Below are positions 56,644-64,000 of a stretch of DNA of 64,000 nucleotides, one piece after another. Origin of the DNA: Rhodopseudomonas sp. BR0M22 (lineage in GTDB: Bacteria > Pseudomonadota > Alphaproteobacteria > Rhizobiales > Xanthobacteraceae); assembly GCF_010907035.1 (NCBI RefSeq), contig NZ_QUMK01000017.1, positions 17,090 through 81,089 on the forward strand, in the 5' to 3' direction. The notes below the pieces were generated by a model. That model saw only the letters and a program-made list of their open reading frames with translations. It searched no databases and was not told where the DNA came from. Numbering within the stretch: the stretch's first letter is position 1; each line of letters begins with the position of its first letter. A program made the translations under genes and the position numbers.

Positions 56644-58305
56644 TTACGGCGCGATCGACACCGGGGAGAAGTCGACGAACCAGCTCTTCGGTTGGACGAA
56701 GCCCTTGATCTTCGGGCTGAGCGCGCGCGGGCCGACGTCGTGGGCGACGTAGAGGAACGCGGCGTCGTCGATCGAGGCGGCGTTGAGCTCGGCGAGCACT
56801 TCGTCACGCTCCTTGTCGTCGAAGGTGGTGCGCGCCTTCTTCACCAGCTCGTCGAACTTCGGGTTGTTGATGTAACCCCAATTGTTCGACACCGGCGGCG
56901 CCATCGACGACTGCAGGAAGCGCACCAGCGCGAAGAACGGATCCATCGCCGCGTAGGTGACGTTGATCGCATCCGAGCCGTTGGCCGACGGATCCTTGAC
57001 GCCGCGGCGCCAATTGGTGAACAGCGTGTTCCACTCGATCACGTCGAGCTTGACGTCGAAGTAACACTCCGCCAGCGCCTGCTGCAGATACTCGTTCATC
57101 GGCAGCGGCAGCATCTGGCCCGAGCCGGACGCCGAGGTCTGCACCTTGACGGTGAGTTTCTTGGTCGGGCCGTAGCCGGCTTCCTTCATCAGCTTCTGCG
57201 CCGCGGGCAGATCGTACTTGATCTGGAACTGCGGCTTGCCGCGCCAGGGGTGCCCCGGCTCGAACGTGCCGGTCGCCGGCACCATCAGGCCCGACAGCAG
57301 CCCGTCGCGCATGCCTTCGCGGTCGATACACAGATTGGCGGCGCGGCGGACGCGGATGTCGTTCCACGGCGAGCCTTCGATCCGCGAGAACTGCCACGGC
57401 CAGACGTGCGGCTGTTCGTTCTTCTCGATCTTGAAGCCGCGGCCTTCGATCTCCTTCACCGCATCCGGCGCGGGCGCTTCGATCCAATCGACCTGACCGG
57501 AGAGGAGTGCTGCAGTCCGGGCATTGGCTTCCGGCATCGGCAGCAGCACCATGCGGTCGACGTGCGGGATGCGGTTCTTGTCCCAGTAACCGTCGTTCTT
57601 GGTGAGCTCAAGCCGTTCGCGCGGGGTGAATTTCGCCATCTTCCACGGGCCGGTGCCCGACGCGTCCTTGGCGAACGCGGCCCAGGCGGCGGTCGACTTC
57701 GCCTTGGCGTCGGCGCCCTCGGCCTTGTCGTACAGCGCCTGCCACTTGGTCGGGCTCGCCATGAACAGGTTGGTGAGGTTGATCGGCAGGAAGCTGTCGG
57801 GCTCCTTGGTGGTCAGCTCGACCGTCAGGTCATCGATCTTCTTGGCCGACACCAGCGTCGGCATCCGCGATGCGGTCACGCCGATCTGGCTGGGGTCGTA
57901 TTGAGGTGCTTCTTTGTTGAGCACCTTGTCGACGTTCCACACCACCGCGTCGGCGTTGAAGTCGCTGCCGTCGTGAAACTTCACGCCGGGCCGCAGCTTG
58001 AAAATCCACTTTGTGTGATCATCGTCCTTCACCTTCCACTCGGTGGCGAGGCCGGGGATGACCACACTCGCTTTGGTTGCCGACGACAGGTCCCACATCG
58101 TCAGGCCGTCATACATCGTCAGTCCGGTGAAGCGATTGCCTTCGAAGCCCTGATCGGGTTGGCCCAGCGTGCGCGGAATATCCGCGGCGGTCATGCCGAT
58201 GCGCAGCACGGATTCGGCGGACGCCAGCGACGGCATCATGAAGACGCTTGCCATCGACAGAGCGAGCAGTACAGCGCGGCGGTTGTTAAGACGAGAATTA
58301 CGCAT
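56644..58305 (-). CDS. Periplasmic peptide-type binding protein (SBP family 5), copy 1
   Basis: 553 residues with signal peptide (VLLALSMASVFMMPSLASAES). The motif LATEWKVKDDDHTKWIFKLRPGVKFHDGS identifies SBP family 5 (DppA/OppA/NikA-like). It is transcribed toward the permease/ATPase genes and is the likely first gene of that operon. It is clearly paralogous to the divergent copy 2 across 206 bases. Ligand unknown; an amide-bearing compound is suggested by the amidase in the operon. Confidence 0.9.
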   Translation of the reverse strand: MRNSRLNNRRAVLLALSMASVFMMPSLASAESVLRIGMTAADIPRTLGQPDQGFEGNRFTGLTMYDGLTMWDLSSATKASVVIPGLATEWKVKDDDHTKWIFKLRPGVKFHDGSDFNADAVVWNVDKVLNKEAPQYDPSQIGVTASRMPTLVSAKKIDDLTVELTTKEPDSFLPINLTNLFMASPTKWQALYDKAEGADAKAKSTAAWAAFAKDASGTGPWKMAKFTPRERLELTKNDGYWDKNRIPHVDRMVLLPMPEANARTAALLSGQVDWIEAPAPDAVKEIEGRGFKIEKNEQPHVWPWQFSRIEGSPWNDIRVRRAANLCIDREGMRDGLLSGLMVPATGTFEPGHPWRGKPQFQIKYDLPAAQKLMKEAGYGPTKKLTVKVQTSASGSGQMLPLPMNEYLQQALAECYFDVKLDVIEWNTLFTNWRRGVKDPSANGSDAINVTYAAMDPFFALVRFLQSSMAPPVSNNWGYINNPKFDELVKKARTTFDDKERDEVLAELNAASIDDAAFLYVAHDVGPRALSPKIKGFVQPKSWFVDFSPVSIAP

Positions 58306-58511
58306 TCGACGAGAGTCCCTTCGCAGTGACTAATTGGCAGGCTGGTCAATGCAATGCATGTGCCAGCCAAAGCGGCAGGCTGCCGTCGCGTGCATCCGTC
58401 ATCCGAGTCAGCGACTGTGAAAACTCGCGCAGAGCCGCAATGCAAAACTGCGGGGCGGGCGTGGCGCGCCCATTGCAAGCGGTTCGCCCATCGTCATGAG
58501 GAGATCAGTTG

Positions 58512-60113
58512 ATGGTGCGGCTTAAGAGTTCATGGGTGCTGGGCGTGTTGTTTGCCGCAGCGAGTGCGATCGGCGCGGCGCGCGCGGAGACCGTGGTGCG
58601 TTACGGCATCTCGATGGCCGATATTCCGCTGACCACGGGGCAGCCTGATCGCGGCGCCGGCGCGTATCAGTTCACCGGCTACACGATCTACGATCCGCTG
58701 GTGGCGTGGGAGATGAACGTCGGCGATCGGCCCGGCAAACTGGTGCCGGGGCTCGCGACCGAGTGGAAGGTCGACGATGCCGACAAGACCAAATGGCGCT
58801 TCACGCTGCGCAAGGGCGTGAAATTTCACGACGGCAGCGACTTCAACGCCGATGCGGTGATCTGGAATCTCGATAAGGTTCTCAACGACAAGGCGCCGCA
58901 ATTCGACAAGCGGCAAAGCGCGCAGGTGAAGACCCGGCTGCCGTCGGTGAAGAGCTACGCCAAGATCGACGATTCCACCGTCGAGATCACCACCAAGACG
59001 GTCGACTCGTTCTTTCCGTATCAGATGCTGTGGTTCCTGGTGTCGAGCCCGGCGCAGTATGAAAAGGTCGGCAAGGATTGGGACAAGTTCGCCGCCAATC
59101 CGTCCGGCACCGGTCCGTTCCTGCTTACCAAGCTGGTGCCGCGCGAACTCGCCGAGCTGACGAAAAACAACGACTACTGGGACAAGTCGCGGCTGCCGAA
59201 GACCGACAAGCTGGTGCTGATCCCGATGCCGGAAGCGTTGACCCGCACCAACGCATTGCTGGCCGGCCAGGTCGATCTGATCGAGACGCCGGCGCCCGAC
59301 GCGGTGCCTCAGCTCAAGGCTGCCGGCATGAAGATCGTCGACAACGTCACGCCGCACGTCTGGAACTATCACCTCAGCGTGCTGCCCGGCTCACCCTGGA
59401 CCGATGTCCGCCTGCGCAAGGCGCTCAATCTCGCGATCGATCGCGACGCGGTGGTCGGCCTGATGAACGGCCTCGCCAAGCCTGCGGTCGGTCAGGTCGA
59501 TCCGTCGAGCCCGTGGTTCGGCAATCCGTCGTTCAAGATCAAATACGATCTGGCCGAAGCCAAGAAGCTGGTGAAGGAAGCCGGCTACTCGCCGGAGAAG
59601 CCGCTGAAGACCACCTTCATCATCGCCAACGGCGGCACCGGCCAGATGCTGTCGCTGCCGATGAACGAGTTCCTGCAGCAGAGCTTCAAGGAGATCGGCA
59701 TCGACGTCGAGTTCAAGGTGGTCGAGCTCGAGGTGCTGTACACCGCGTGGCGCAAGGGGGCGGCCGACGAATCCAATGCCGGCATCACCGCCAACAACGT
59801 CGCCTACGTCACCTCCGATCCGCTGTATGCGATCGTGCGGTTCTTCCACTCCGGGCAGGTGGCGCCGGTCGGCGTCAACTGGGGCGGCTACAAGAATCCG
59901 AAGGTCGACGCGCTGATCGACGAGGCCAAGACCACGTTCGATCCGAAGAAGCAGGACGAACTGCTGGCGCAGGCGCATTCGCTGATCGTCGACGATGCTG
60001 CGCTGGTGTGGGTGGTGCACGACACCAATCCGCATGCGCTGTCGCCGAAGGTGAAGAGCTTCGTCCAGGCGCAGCACTGGTTCCAGGATCTGACCACGAT
60101 CGGACTGCAGTAA
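58512..60113 (+). CDS. Periplasmic peptide-type binding protein (SBP family 5), copy 2
   Basis: 533 residues from the ATG at 58512 (GGAG upstream), with signal peptide LGVLFAAASAIGAARAE. It shares long stretches with copy 1, such as GLATEWKV, GVKFHDGSDFNADAV and ELTKN-YWDK, so the pair arose by duplication. It reads away from the transporter operon and has its own strong terminator, so it may deliver a different ligand to the same membrane complex. Confidence 0.9.
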   Translation: MVRLKSSWVLGVLFAAASAIGAARAETVVRYGISMADIPLTTGQPDRGAGAYQFTGYTIYDPLVAWEMNVGDRPGKLVPGLATEWKVDDADKTKWRFTLRKGVKFHDGSDFNADAVIWNLDKVLNDKAPQFDKRQSAQVKTRLPSVKSYAKIDDSTVEITTKTVDSFFPYQMLWFLVSSPAQYEKVGKDWDKFAANPSGTGPFLLTKLVPRELAELTKNNDYWDKSRLPKTDKLVLIPMPEALTRTNALLAGQVDLIETPAPDAVPQLKAAGMKIVDNVTPHVWNYHLSVLPGSPWTDVRLRKALNLAIDRDAVVGLMNGLAKPAVGQVDPSSPWFGNPSFKIKYDLAEAKKLVKEAGYSPEKPLKTTFIIANGGTGQMLSLPMNEFLQQSFKEIGIDVEFKVVELEVLYTAWRKGAADESNAGITANNVAYVTSDPLYAIVRFFHSGQVAPVGVNWGGYKNPKVDALIDEAKTTFDPKKQDELLAQAHSLIVDDAALVWVVHDTNPHALSPKVKSFVQAQHWFQDLTTIGLQ

Positions 60114-60140
60114 CCAACAGCTCAGGTCCACTCGCCGACG

Positions 60141-60173
60141 GAGCTGCGCATCAACGTGCGCAGCTCTTTTTTT
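60141..60173 (+). terminator. Rho-independent terminator after binding protein copy 2
   Basis: Perfect 10-bp stem GAGCTGCGCA / TGCGCAGCTC, 6-base loop and a run of seven T, 28 bases after the stop. This is the clearest intrinsic terminator in the window. Confidence 0.92.
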
Positions 60174-60298
60174 GCGCCGAGTGCCGCATCTTATCGCGAC
60201 CGAAAGCTGAGCTTATCGACTTGCGCGATACATGCCCAACATTAGGGCGGCAATTGCCTAATGCCGATGCCTTCCGTCATCGCAGCTTGAGCGGATCG

Positions 60299-60733
60299 CT
60301 AGTCCGGGAAGTCGCGGGAGGTCAGCTGCCCGTCGCCGTCCTTGTCGATCGCTTTCATCCACGCCGCGCTGCCGTCGATGAATTCGGCGCGCGACACCCG
60401 GCCGTCGCCGTCAGTGTCGTTGCGCGGCAGCGTCAGGCCATCGGCGATCTGCCGAATCTTGACCTGCTCTTCGGCAGAGAACCGCGCGATGCCGGCATCG
60501 CGCACCTTGTCGAAGCGTGCATATTCGTCGCGATCGAGATAGCCGTCGGCATTGGCGTCGAACGCATAGAACCGCTGCTCGCGTCCCTGCTTGATCTCGG
60601 CCAGCGTGACGACGCCGTCATTGTTGCCGTCCCATTGCTCCAGGAAGTGCGAAAGGCTGATCGAGTCGGCGGCGATCGCCGGCGCGGCAAGCAAGGCGGC
60701 CGCGATGGCCGCCAGAAGAAGGCGTTTGGTCAT
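60299..60733 (-). CDS. Periplasmic EF-hand protein with four compact calcium-type loops
   Basis: 144 residues with a signal peptide (MTKRLLLAAIAAALLAAPAIAA). Four EF-hand loops are seen: DGNNDGVVTLAE (35-46), DANADGYLDRDE (59-70), DTDGDGRVSRAE (106-117) and DKDGDGQLTSRD (130-141). Within each pair the loops are only 12 residues apart, as in lanmodulin, not about 24 as in calmodulin. The proline at loop position 2 typical of lanmodulin is absent. It lies 20 bases after the TonB-dependent receptor on the same strand. A metal-binding role is clear; the metal is not. Confidence 0.85.
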   Translation of the reverse strand: MTKRLLLAAIAAALLAAPAIAADSISLSHFLEQWDGNNDGVVTLAEIKQGREQRFYAFDANADGYLDRDEYARFDKVRDAGIARFSAEEQVKIRQIADGLTLPRNDTDGDGRVSRAEFIDGSAAWMKAIDKDGDGQLTSRDFPD

Positions 60734-60753
60734 ATCGTATCCTTGCTGGTTGA

Positions 60754-63117
60754 TCAGAACGACGCCTTGATGCCGGCGTAGAAGCCGCGGCCGTCGCCAG
60801 GCAGGAAGGCCGCCTGATCGGGGCGCGCCTGATCCACCACCAGCGAAGTGGCCGCATAGGTCTTGTTGAACAAATTGGTGATCTCGCCGAACACCCGGAA
60901 TGTCTTGTTGATCCGGTATTCGCTGCGCAGATCCACCACCGCGTAGGGATCGGCATACAGCGTATTCATGTTGTCGACCGGCACCTCGGCCGGGCTCCAG
61001 CGCACCGCGCCCTGCACCATCCAGGCGTCGGTCGCCTGCAGCTGCAGCTGCGCGTAGATCAGATGCGGCACCGCGCCGCCGAGCTTGTTGTTGCCGCGTA
61101 GCGGATCGTTGACGAAGCGGAAATCCTGATAGGTGTAGGCGAGCCGGCCGGAGAGCCTGTCGGTGAACTTCATGCCGGCGCCGAGCTCGATGCCGAAATG
61201 CGTGGTGCGGTCGGCATTGATCGCGCCGATCGAGGCGCCGGTGACGTCGCGCAGGTTGAGCAGCTCGTTGTCGACCCACGAGTAGTAGGTGACGACGTCC
61301 CAGGAGAACCGGTCGGCCCGGCCGCGCCAGCCGCCTTCCACCGTCACGGCGGTCTGCGCCGACAGGTTCGGCGTCGCGAACGCCGCCGCAACCAGATTGG
61401 GATTGGGCGGCGTCGGGCGGCCGGGGCTGGAATTCGGCGTGCCGTTGATGGTGGCGATCAGGTCGTCATGGGTCGGCGGCTCGAAGCTGTGGCTGCCGGC
61501 GACGAAGAAGGTCTGCGTCGCGTCGGGCCGATACGACAGCGCCAGGCTCGGATTCCAGCCCGAGTAGGAGCGCGCGTAGCTGTTGGTCTGGGTCGGCACC
61601 GATCCGTTCGGCAGCAGCACATTCGGCTTGGCCGGATTGTACGCGATGGTCGGCCGCGTCGCGGCGGTGTAGCGGTCGTCGTTGTCCCGCGTCGCATAGG
61701 CATATGAGATCGCCGGTGACACCGTCCATTGCTGCCACACCGGCACATTGGCGCCGGCGAACAATGACAGCGTCTGTGCGTCGAGCCGGTTGCTGCCGAA
61801 CTGCGCGCCGGTCATGCCGCTCTGGTTGAGATAGTAGTCGCGATCCGCCGAGCCGACGCTGTACTGCGCGGTGGTTTCGAACAACGGCAGCAGCGCGTCC
61901 GCCGGGTTGTAGGCGTAGCGCACCAGGCCGGTGAAGTCGCCGCCCTTGGTGGCGCGCACCCCCGAAGAGATCGGAAACCGGAAGGTGTCGTCGGTGTAAG
62001 TGTAGCCGAGCGCGATGTCGATCAGATGGGCATCGAACGTCGCGGTGGTGCGGTTGCCGATCATGAACTGGCTGGCGTCGCGCCGCGGCTTGTCGCGCAC
62101 GGCGTTCGGCCCCGGATTGATCGCGACGCCGTTCACCACGGTCGGTCCGGTCGCCGTCTGCCGCGGATTGGCGTACAGCGCGTCCTTGTTGATCGGACCG
62201 GCGACGTCGAATCCGAGGTCGGTGTAGCCCAGGAAGAACCGGGTCTTGACGTTCTCCGACAGCGCGATGCCGACATTGGCGTTGAGGCTGGTGCGGTCCG
62301 ACGCATTGTAGTCGCGGAAGCCGTCGCGCCGGGTGGTGTCGAACTGCAGGAAGGCGTCGACGTTGTCTTTCTTGGTGCCGATCTGGGCGCTGCTGTTGAT
62401 CTGGCCGAAGCTGCCGCCGCTCACCGACATCTGCACGCCGGGCTGGCTCGATCCGGTCGGCGAGATGAAGTTGATCGCGCCGCTCAGCACCGTGGCGCCG
62501 AGCCGGTTGGCCATGTAGCCGCGATACACCTCGATCGCTTCGGCCTGCCGCGGATTGGCGAAGCCGACGATGTAGGAGCCATCGGCACGGTTGATCGGCA
62601 GGCCGTTATACAGCACCAGCACGCCGCGTTCGGCCGGGTTCTGCTGCGCCGAACCGCGCATCTGAATCCGCGGCTGGTCGTTGGCGCCGAGGAAATTCTG
62701 GATAATCAGCCCGGGCACCCCGGACAGCGTGTTGGCGAGCGTCGGGTTGCCCGCGTTCTGCATGTCCTTCTGCGACACCAGCGCGACGCCGCCGGCCAGC
62801 ACGTTGAAGCGCTCGCGCACCAGGTCCACCGTCTGAACGGCGGAAGCTGCCGGCGCAGCGCTCGGTGTCGCGGCAGGAGCAGCGCGGCGCACCACGGAGC
62901 GCGGCCGCGCCGGCGCGCGGACCGTTTCGCGCCGCTGCTCGACCACGATGGTGTCGAGCGTGATGGTGGCGCCGGGCGCTGCCGATTGGGCAAAGCAGAG
63001 CTGGCTGCTCGAGGTCAGCAGGGCCGCCAGCGTGATGGTGCGCAGCGGCCGGCGTGGTGCCGCCGCAAGCGTCTTGCCGATCAGGCTGCGTGTGTCCGGA
63101 TGCGCATCCGCTCTCAT
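60754..63117 (-). CDS. TonB-dependent outer-membrane receptor
   Basis: 787 residues. A long N-terminus with a signal-like hydrophobic stretch (TITLAALLTSSSQLCFAQS) is followed by a Pro/Ala-rich linker (about residues 55-90). The plug domain follows (LANTLSGVPGLIIQNF, QPRIQMRGSAQQNPAERGVLVLYNGLPIN), then a barrel ending in YAGIKASF with terminal phenylalanine. The plug resembles FecA-type receptors, but the ligand is not clear. It is followed immediately by the EF-hand gene, and its leader contains nested inverted repeats at 63194-63264. Confidence 0.92.
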   Translation of the reverse strand: MRADAHPDTRSLIGKTLAAAPRRPLRTITLAALLTSSSQLCFAQSAAPGATITLDTIVVEQRRETVRAPARPRSVVRRAAPAATPSAAPAASAVQTVDLVRERFNVLAGGVALVSQKDMQNAGNPTLANTLSGVPGLIIQNFLGANDQPRIQMRGSAQQNPAERGVLVLYNGLPINRADGSYIVGFANPRQAEAIEVYRGYMANRLGATVLSGAINFISPTGSSQPGVQMSVSGGSFGQINSSAQIGTKKDNVDAFLQFDTTRRDGFRDYNASDRTSLNANVGIALSENVKTRFFLGYTDLGFDVAGPINKDALYANPRQTATGPTVVNGVAINPGPNAVRDKPRRDASQFMIGNRTTATFDAHLIDIALGYTYTDDTFRFPISSGVRATKGGDFTGLVRYAYNPADALLPLFETTAQYSVGSADRDYYLNQSGMTGAQFGSNRLDAQTLSLFAGANVPVWQQWTVSPAISYAYATRDNDDRYTAATRPTIAYNPAKPNVLLPNGSVPTQTNSYARSYSGWNPSLALSYRPDATQTFFVAGSHSFEPPTHDDLIATINGTPNSSPGRPTPPNPNLVAAAFATPNLSAQTAVTVEGGWRGRADRFSWDVVTYYSWVDNELLNLRDVTGASIGAINADRTTHFGIELGAGMKFTDRLSGRLAYTYQDFRFVNDPLRGNNKLGGAVPHLIYAQLQLQATDAWMVQGAVRWSPAEVPVDNMNTLYADPYAVVDLRSEYRINKTFRVFGEITNLFNKTYAATSLVVDQARPDQAAFLPGDGRGFYAGIKASF

Positions 63118-63193
63118 TGTTCGATCCCGTCCATTCGATCATCGCCCGCCTTCTCGGCGTGCGGCGCGGCGATGGCTCGCCGTCCTTGCGAAT

Positions 63194-63264
63194 GAAAGGT
63201 CGCGCCCTTGCGGGCCGCGACAGCCGGCGCAGGCCCGCGTCAGCGACCGCGATCACGACCTTTC
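63194..63264 (-). promoter_or_regulatory. Nested inverted repeats in the TonB-receptor leader
   Basis: Outer perfect 9-bp arms GAAAGGTCG / CGACCTTTC (63194-63202 and 63256-63264) enclose 7-bp arms GCGGGCC / GGCCCGC (63210-63216 and 63232-63238). The element ends 77 bases before the receptor ATG. It does not show the cobalamin-riboswitch blocks. It could be a structured leader RNA or a repeat. The rest of the 394-base gap to the Crp gene shows no other feature. Confidence 0.45.
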
Positions 63265-63511
63265 GGTTCTGATCTCGATGGCAATCGGGCTTTCTCGATC
63301 GGCGCCGACCATAGCGAGCGCCTCGCCGCGGCTTTTTGCTTTCGAGCAAACAACGTCGGCCGCGGGCGCGGCGGCCCCCTAGAAAAGCTCGCGACTGTGA
63401 CAATTATTCACGGGCCGATTAGAGGCCTTCAAAACCACAGCGGCCAGCGCCGCTGATAGGAAGGCGCCGTAGGAAACGCCCGCTGATAAACGCCGCAGGG
63501 TCGCAAGGTCG

Positions 63512-63928
63512 ATGATGGAAAAGGGTGTCCTACGCGCCGCCGCCACACGCAGCGCGCTGTTCTCGCAATTGCCGCCGGCGGAGACGTCGCGTCTGCTCGA
63601 CGCGTCGAGCCTGCGGCAATTTCCGGCCGGGCAGGCGCTGTTTCACCAGGGCGACGTGCCGGAGTATCTGTTTCAGATCGTCAGCGGCCTGGTCCGCGTC
63701 ACCCAGCTCAACAGCGAGGGCGAGCAGATCACGCTGCGGATCATGCGGCCGGGCGATCTGTGCTGCGTGGCGGCGTTTCGCCAGCGCTCCTATCCGGCGA
63801 CCGCGACCGCGATCAAAGCCACCTCGACGTTGGCATGGCGGACCGGCGCCTTCGTCGCGCTGACCCAGCAGAGCCCTACGAGATTCACACATCTGGCCTT
63901 AGCTTCCAGCCTGCGAGCATGGCTCTGA
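63512..63928 (+). pseudogene. Crp/Fnr-family regulator interrupted by an insertion element
   Basis: The reading frame encodes a normal cyclic-nucleotide-type sensory domain (GQALFHQGDVPEYLFQIVSG, RIMRPGDLCCVAAF) up to LTQQ near 63872. It then runs into unrelated sequence and stops at 63928. No DNA-binding helix-turn-helix domain remains, so the protein is about 138 residues rather than the usual 220-240. The foreign sequence encodes the end of a transposase on the other strand. Start is at 63512 or, with better spacing to AAGG, 63515. Confidence 0.82.
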
Positions 63929-64000
63929 GGGATTGGAGGCCGTGGAGGATCACGATGGGGCCTGGCTTGCCGTAGTAGCCGGTCCATCCGCCAAGGCGGG
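63873..64000 (-). mobile_element. End of an IS4/Tn5-like insertion sequence (continues beyond the window)
   Basis: From about 63873 the Crp coding pattern ends. On the minus strand a frame ending at 63885 encodes the last 37 residues of a transposase: RLGGWTGYYGKPGP, then LHGLQSLRAMLAGWKL, resembling the C-terminal LGG...PG...L-GL-RL pattern of IS4/Tn5-type transposases. The exact element end, terminal inverted repeat and target duplication cannot be fixed because only one end is visible. Confidence 0.72.
63885..64000 (-). CDS. IS4/Tn5-like transposase, C-terminal 37 residues
   Basis: Partial gene entering from the right edge, stop TGA at 63885-63887. The visible residues match the conserved tail of Tn5-related DDE transposases. 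The catalytic residues are outside the window. Confidence 0.68.
   Translation of the reverse strand, partial: RLGGWTGYYGKPGPIVILHGLQSLRAMLAGWKLRPDV

Noticed and set aside
60734..61279. Upstream extension of the EF-hand frame
   Set aside because: Lies inside the TonB receptor gene in another phase; the signal peptide start at 60733 explains the protein.
63118..63511. Second cobalamin riboswitch in front of the TonB receptor
   Set aside because: None of the conserved riboswitch blocks (B12 box, GCCACTG) are present on the minus strand there.

Overview
The window is a contiguous 64 kb piece of a high-GC alphaproteobacterial chromosome. It carries a complete pioA-pioB-pioC set: a decaheme cytochrome, a large outer-membrane beta-barrel and a Tat-exported HiPIP. 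Upstream of pioA is a perfect FixK box. This is the phototrophic iron-oxidation operon known from Rhodopseudomonas palustris, and the other genes fit that species or a very close relative (inference from gene content; no database was searched).

Layout. 1-7.2 kb: cobalamin and cobalt region with the 3' end of cobQ, cobD, a BtuF-like binding protein, cobC, a BtuCD-like ABC transporter and a NiCoT-type Ni/Co permease headed by a cobalamin riboswitch. 7.3-9.7 kb: the betaine-lipid genes btaB and btaA, divergent across a Pho-box-like site, with a guanidinium exporter (gdx) overlapping the end of btaB. 10.2-12.9 kb: three TadE/TadG-like pseudopilin genes without any secretion machinery. 13-13.7 kb: an HD hydrolase. 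14.1-22.9 kb: a LysR regulator, the NAD-dependent formate dehydrogenase operon fdsGBACD and an oxalate/formate antiporter. 23.1-27.7 kb: a PQQ-type sugar dehydrogenase, a diheme cytochrome c and catalase HPII. 27.9-33 kb: a tightly packed set of acyl-CoA dehydrogenase homologue, MoxR ATPase and VWA protein, followed by an acyl-CoA ligase. 33-37.2 kb: a Ugp-like ABC transporter. 37.6-42.4 kb: the pio operon and its promoter. 42.9-50.9 kb: sulfate uptake (cysA, cysW, cysT, sbp) and activation (cysH, and divergently cysD and cysNC). 51-60.1 kb: a peptide-type ABC operon with an amidase and an AtzG-like small subunit inserted between the two ATPase genes, and a second, divergent paralogous binding protein. 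60.3-64 kb: a periplasmic EF-hand protein, a TonB-dependent receptor and a Crp/Fnr gene broken by an IS4/Tn5-like element whose transposase 3' end runs off the window.

How it works together. Several loci feed respiration and phototrophy: Fe(II) electrons through PioABC, formate through Fds with OxlT supplying or exchanging formate/oxalate, and possibly sugar oxidation through the PQQ enzyme and cytochrome c. Others are nutrient-stress modules: B12/cobalt under a riboswitch, phosphate-saving betaine lipids under a likely PhoB site, sulfate assimilation, and polyol or peptide/amide uptake. Two families of long palindromic intergenic repeats occur between operons. No rRNA, tRNA or CRISPR array was seen. 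The least explained parts are the ACAD-MoxR-VWA-ligase cluster, the TonB receptor with its EF-hand partner whose loops are spaced as in lanmodulin, and the amidase/AtzG pair inside the transporter operon.
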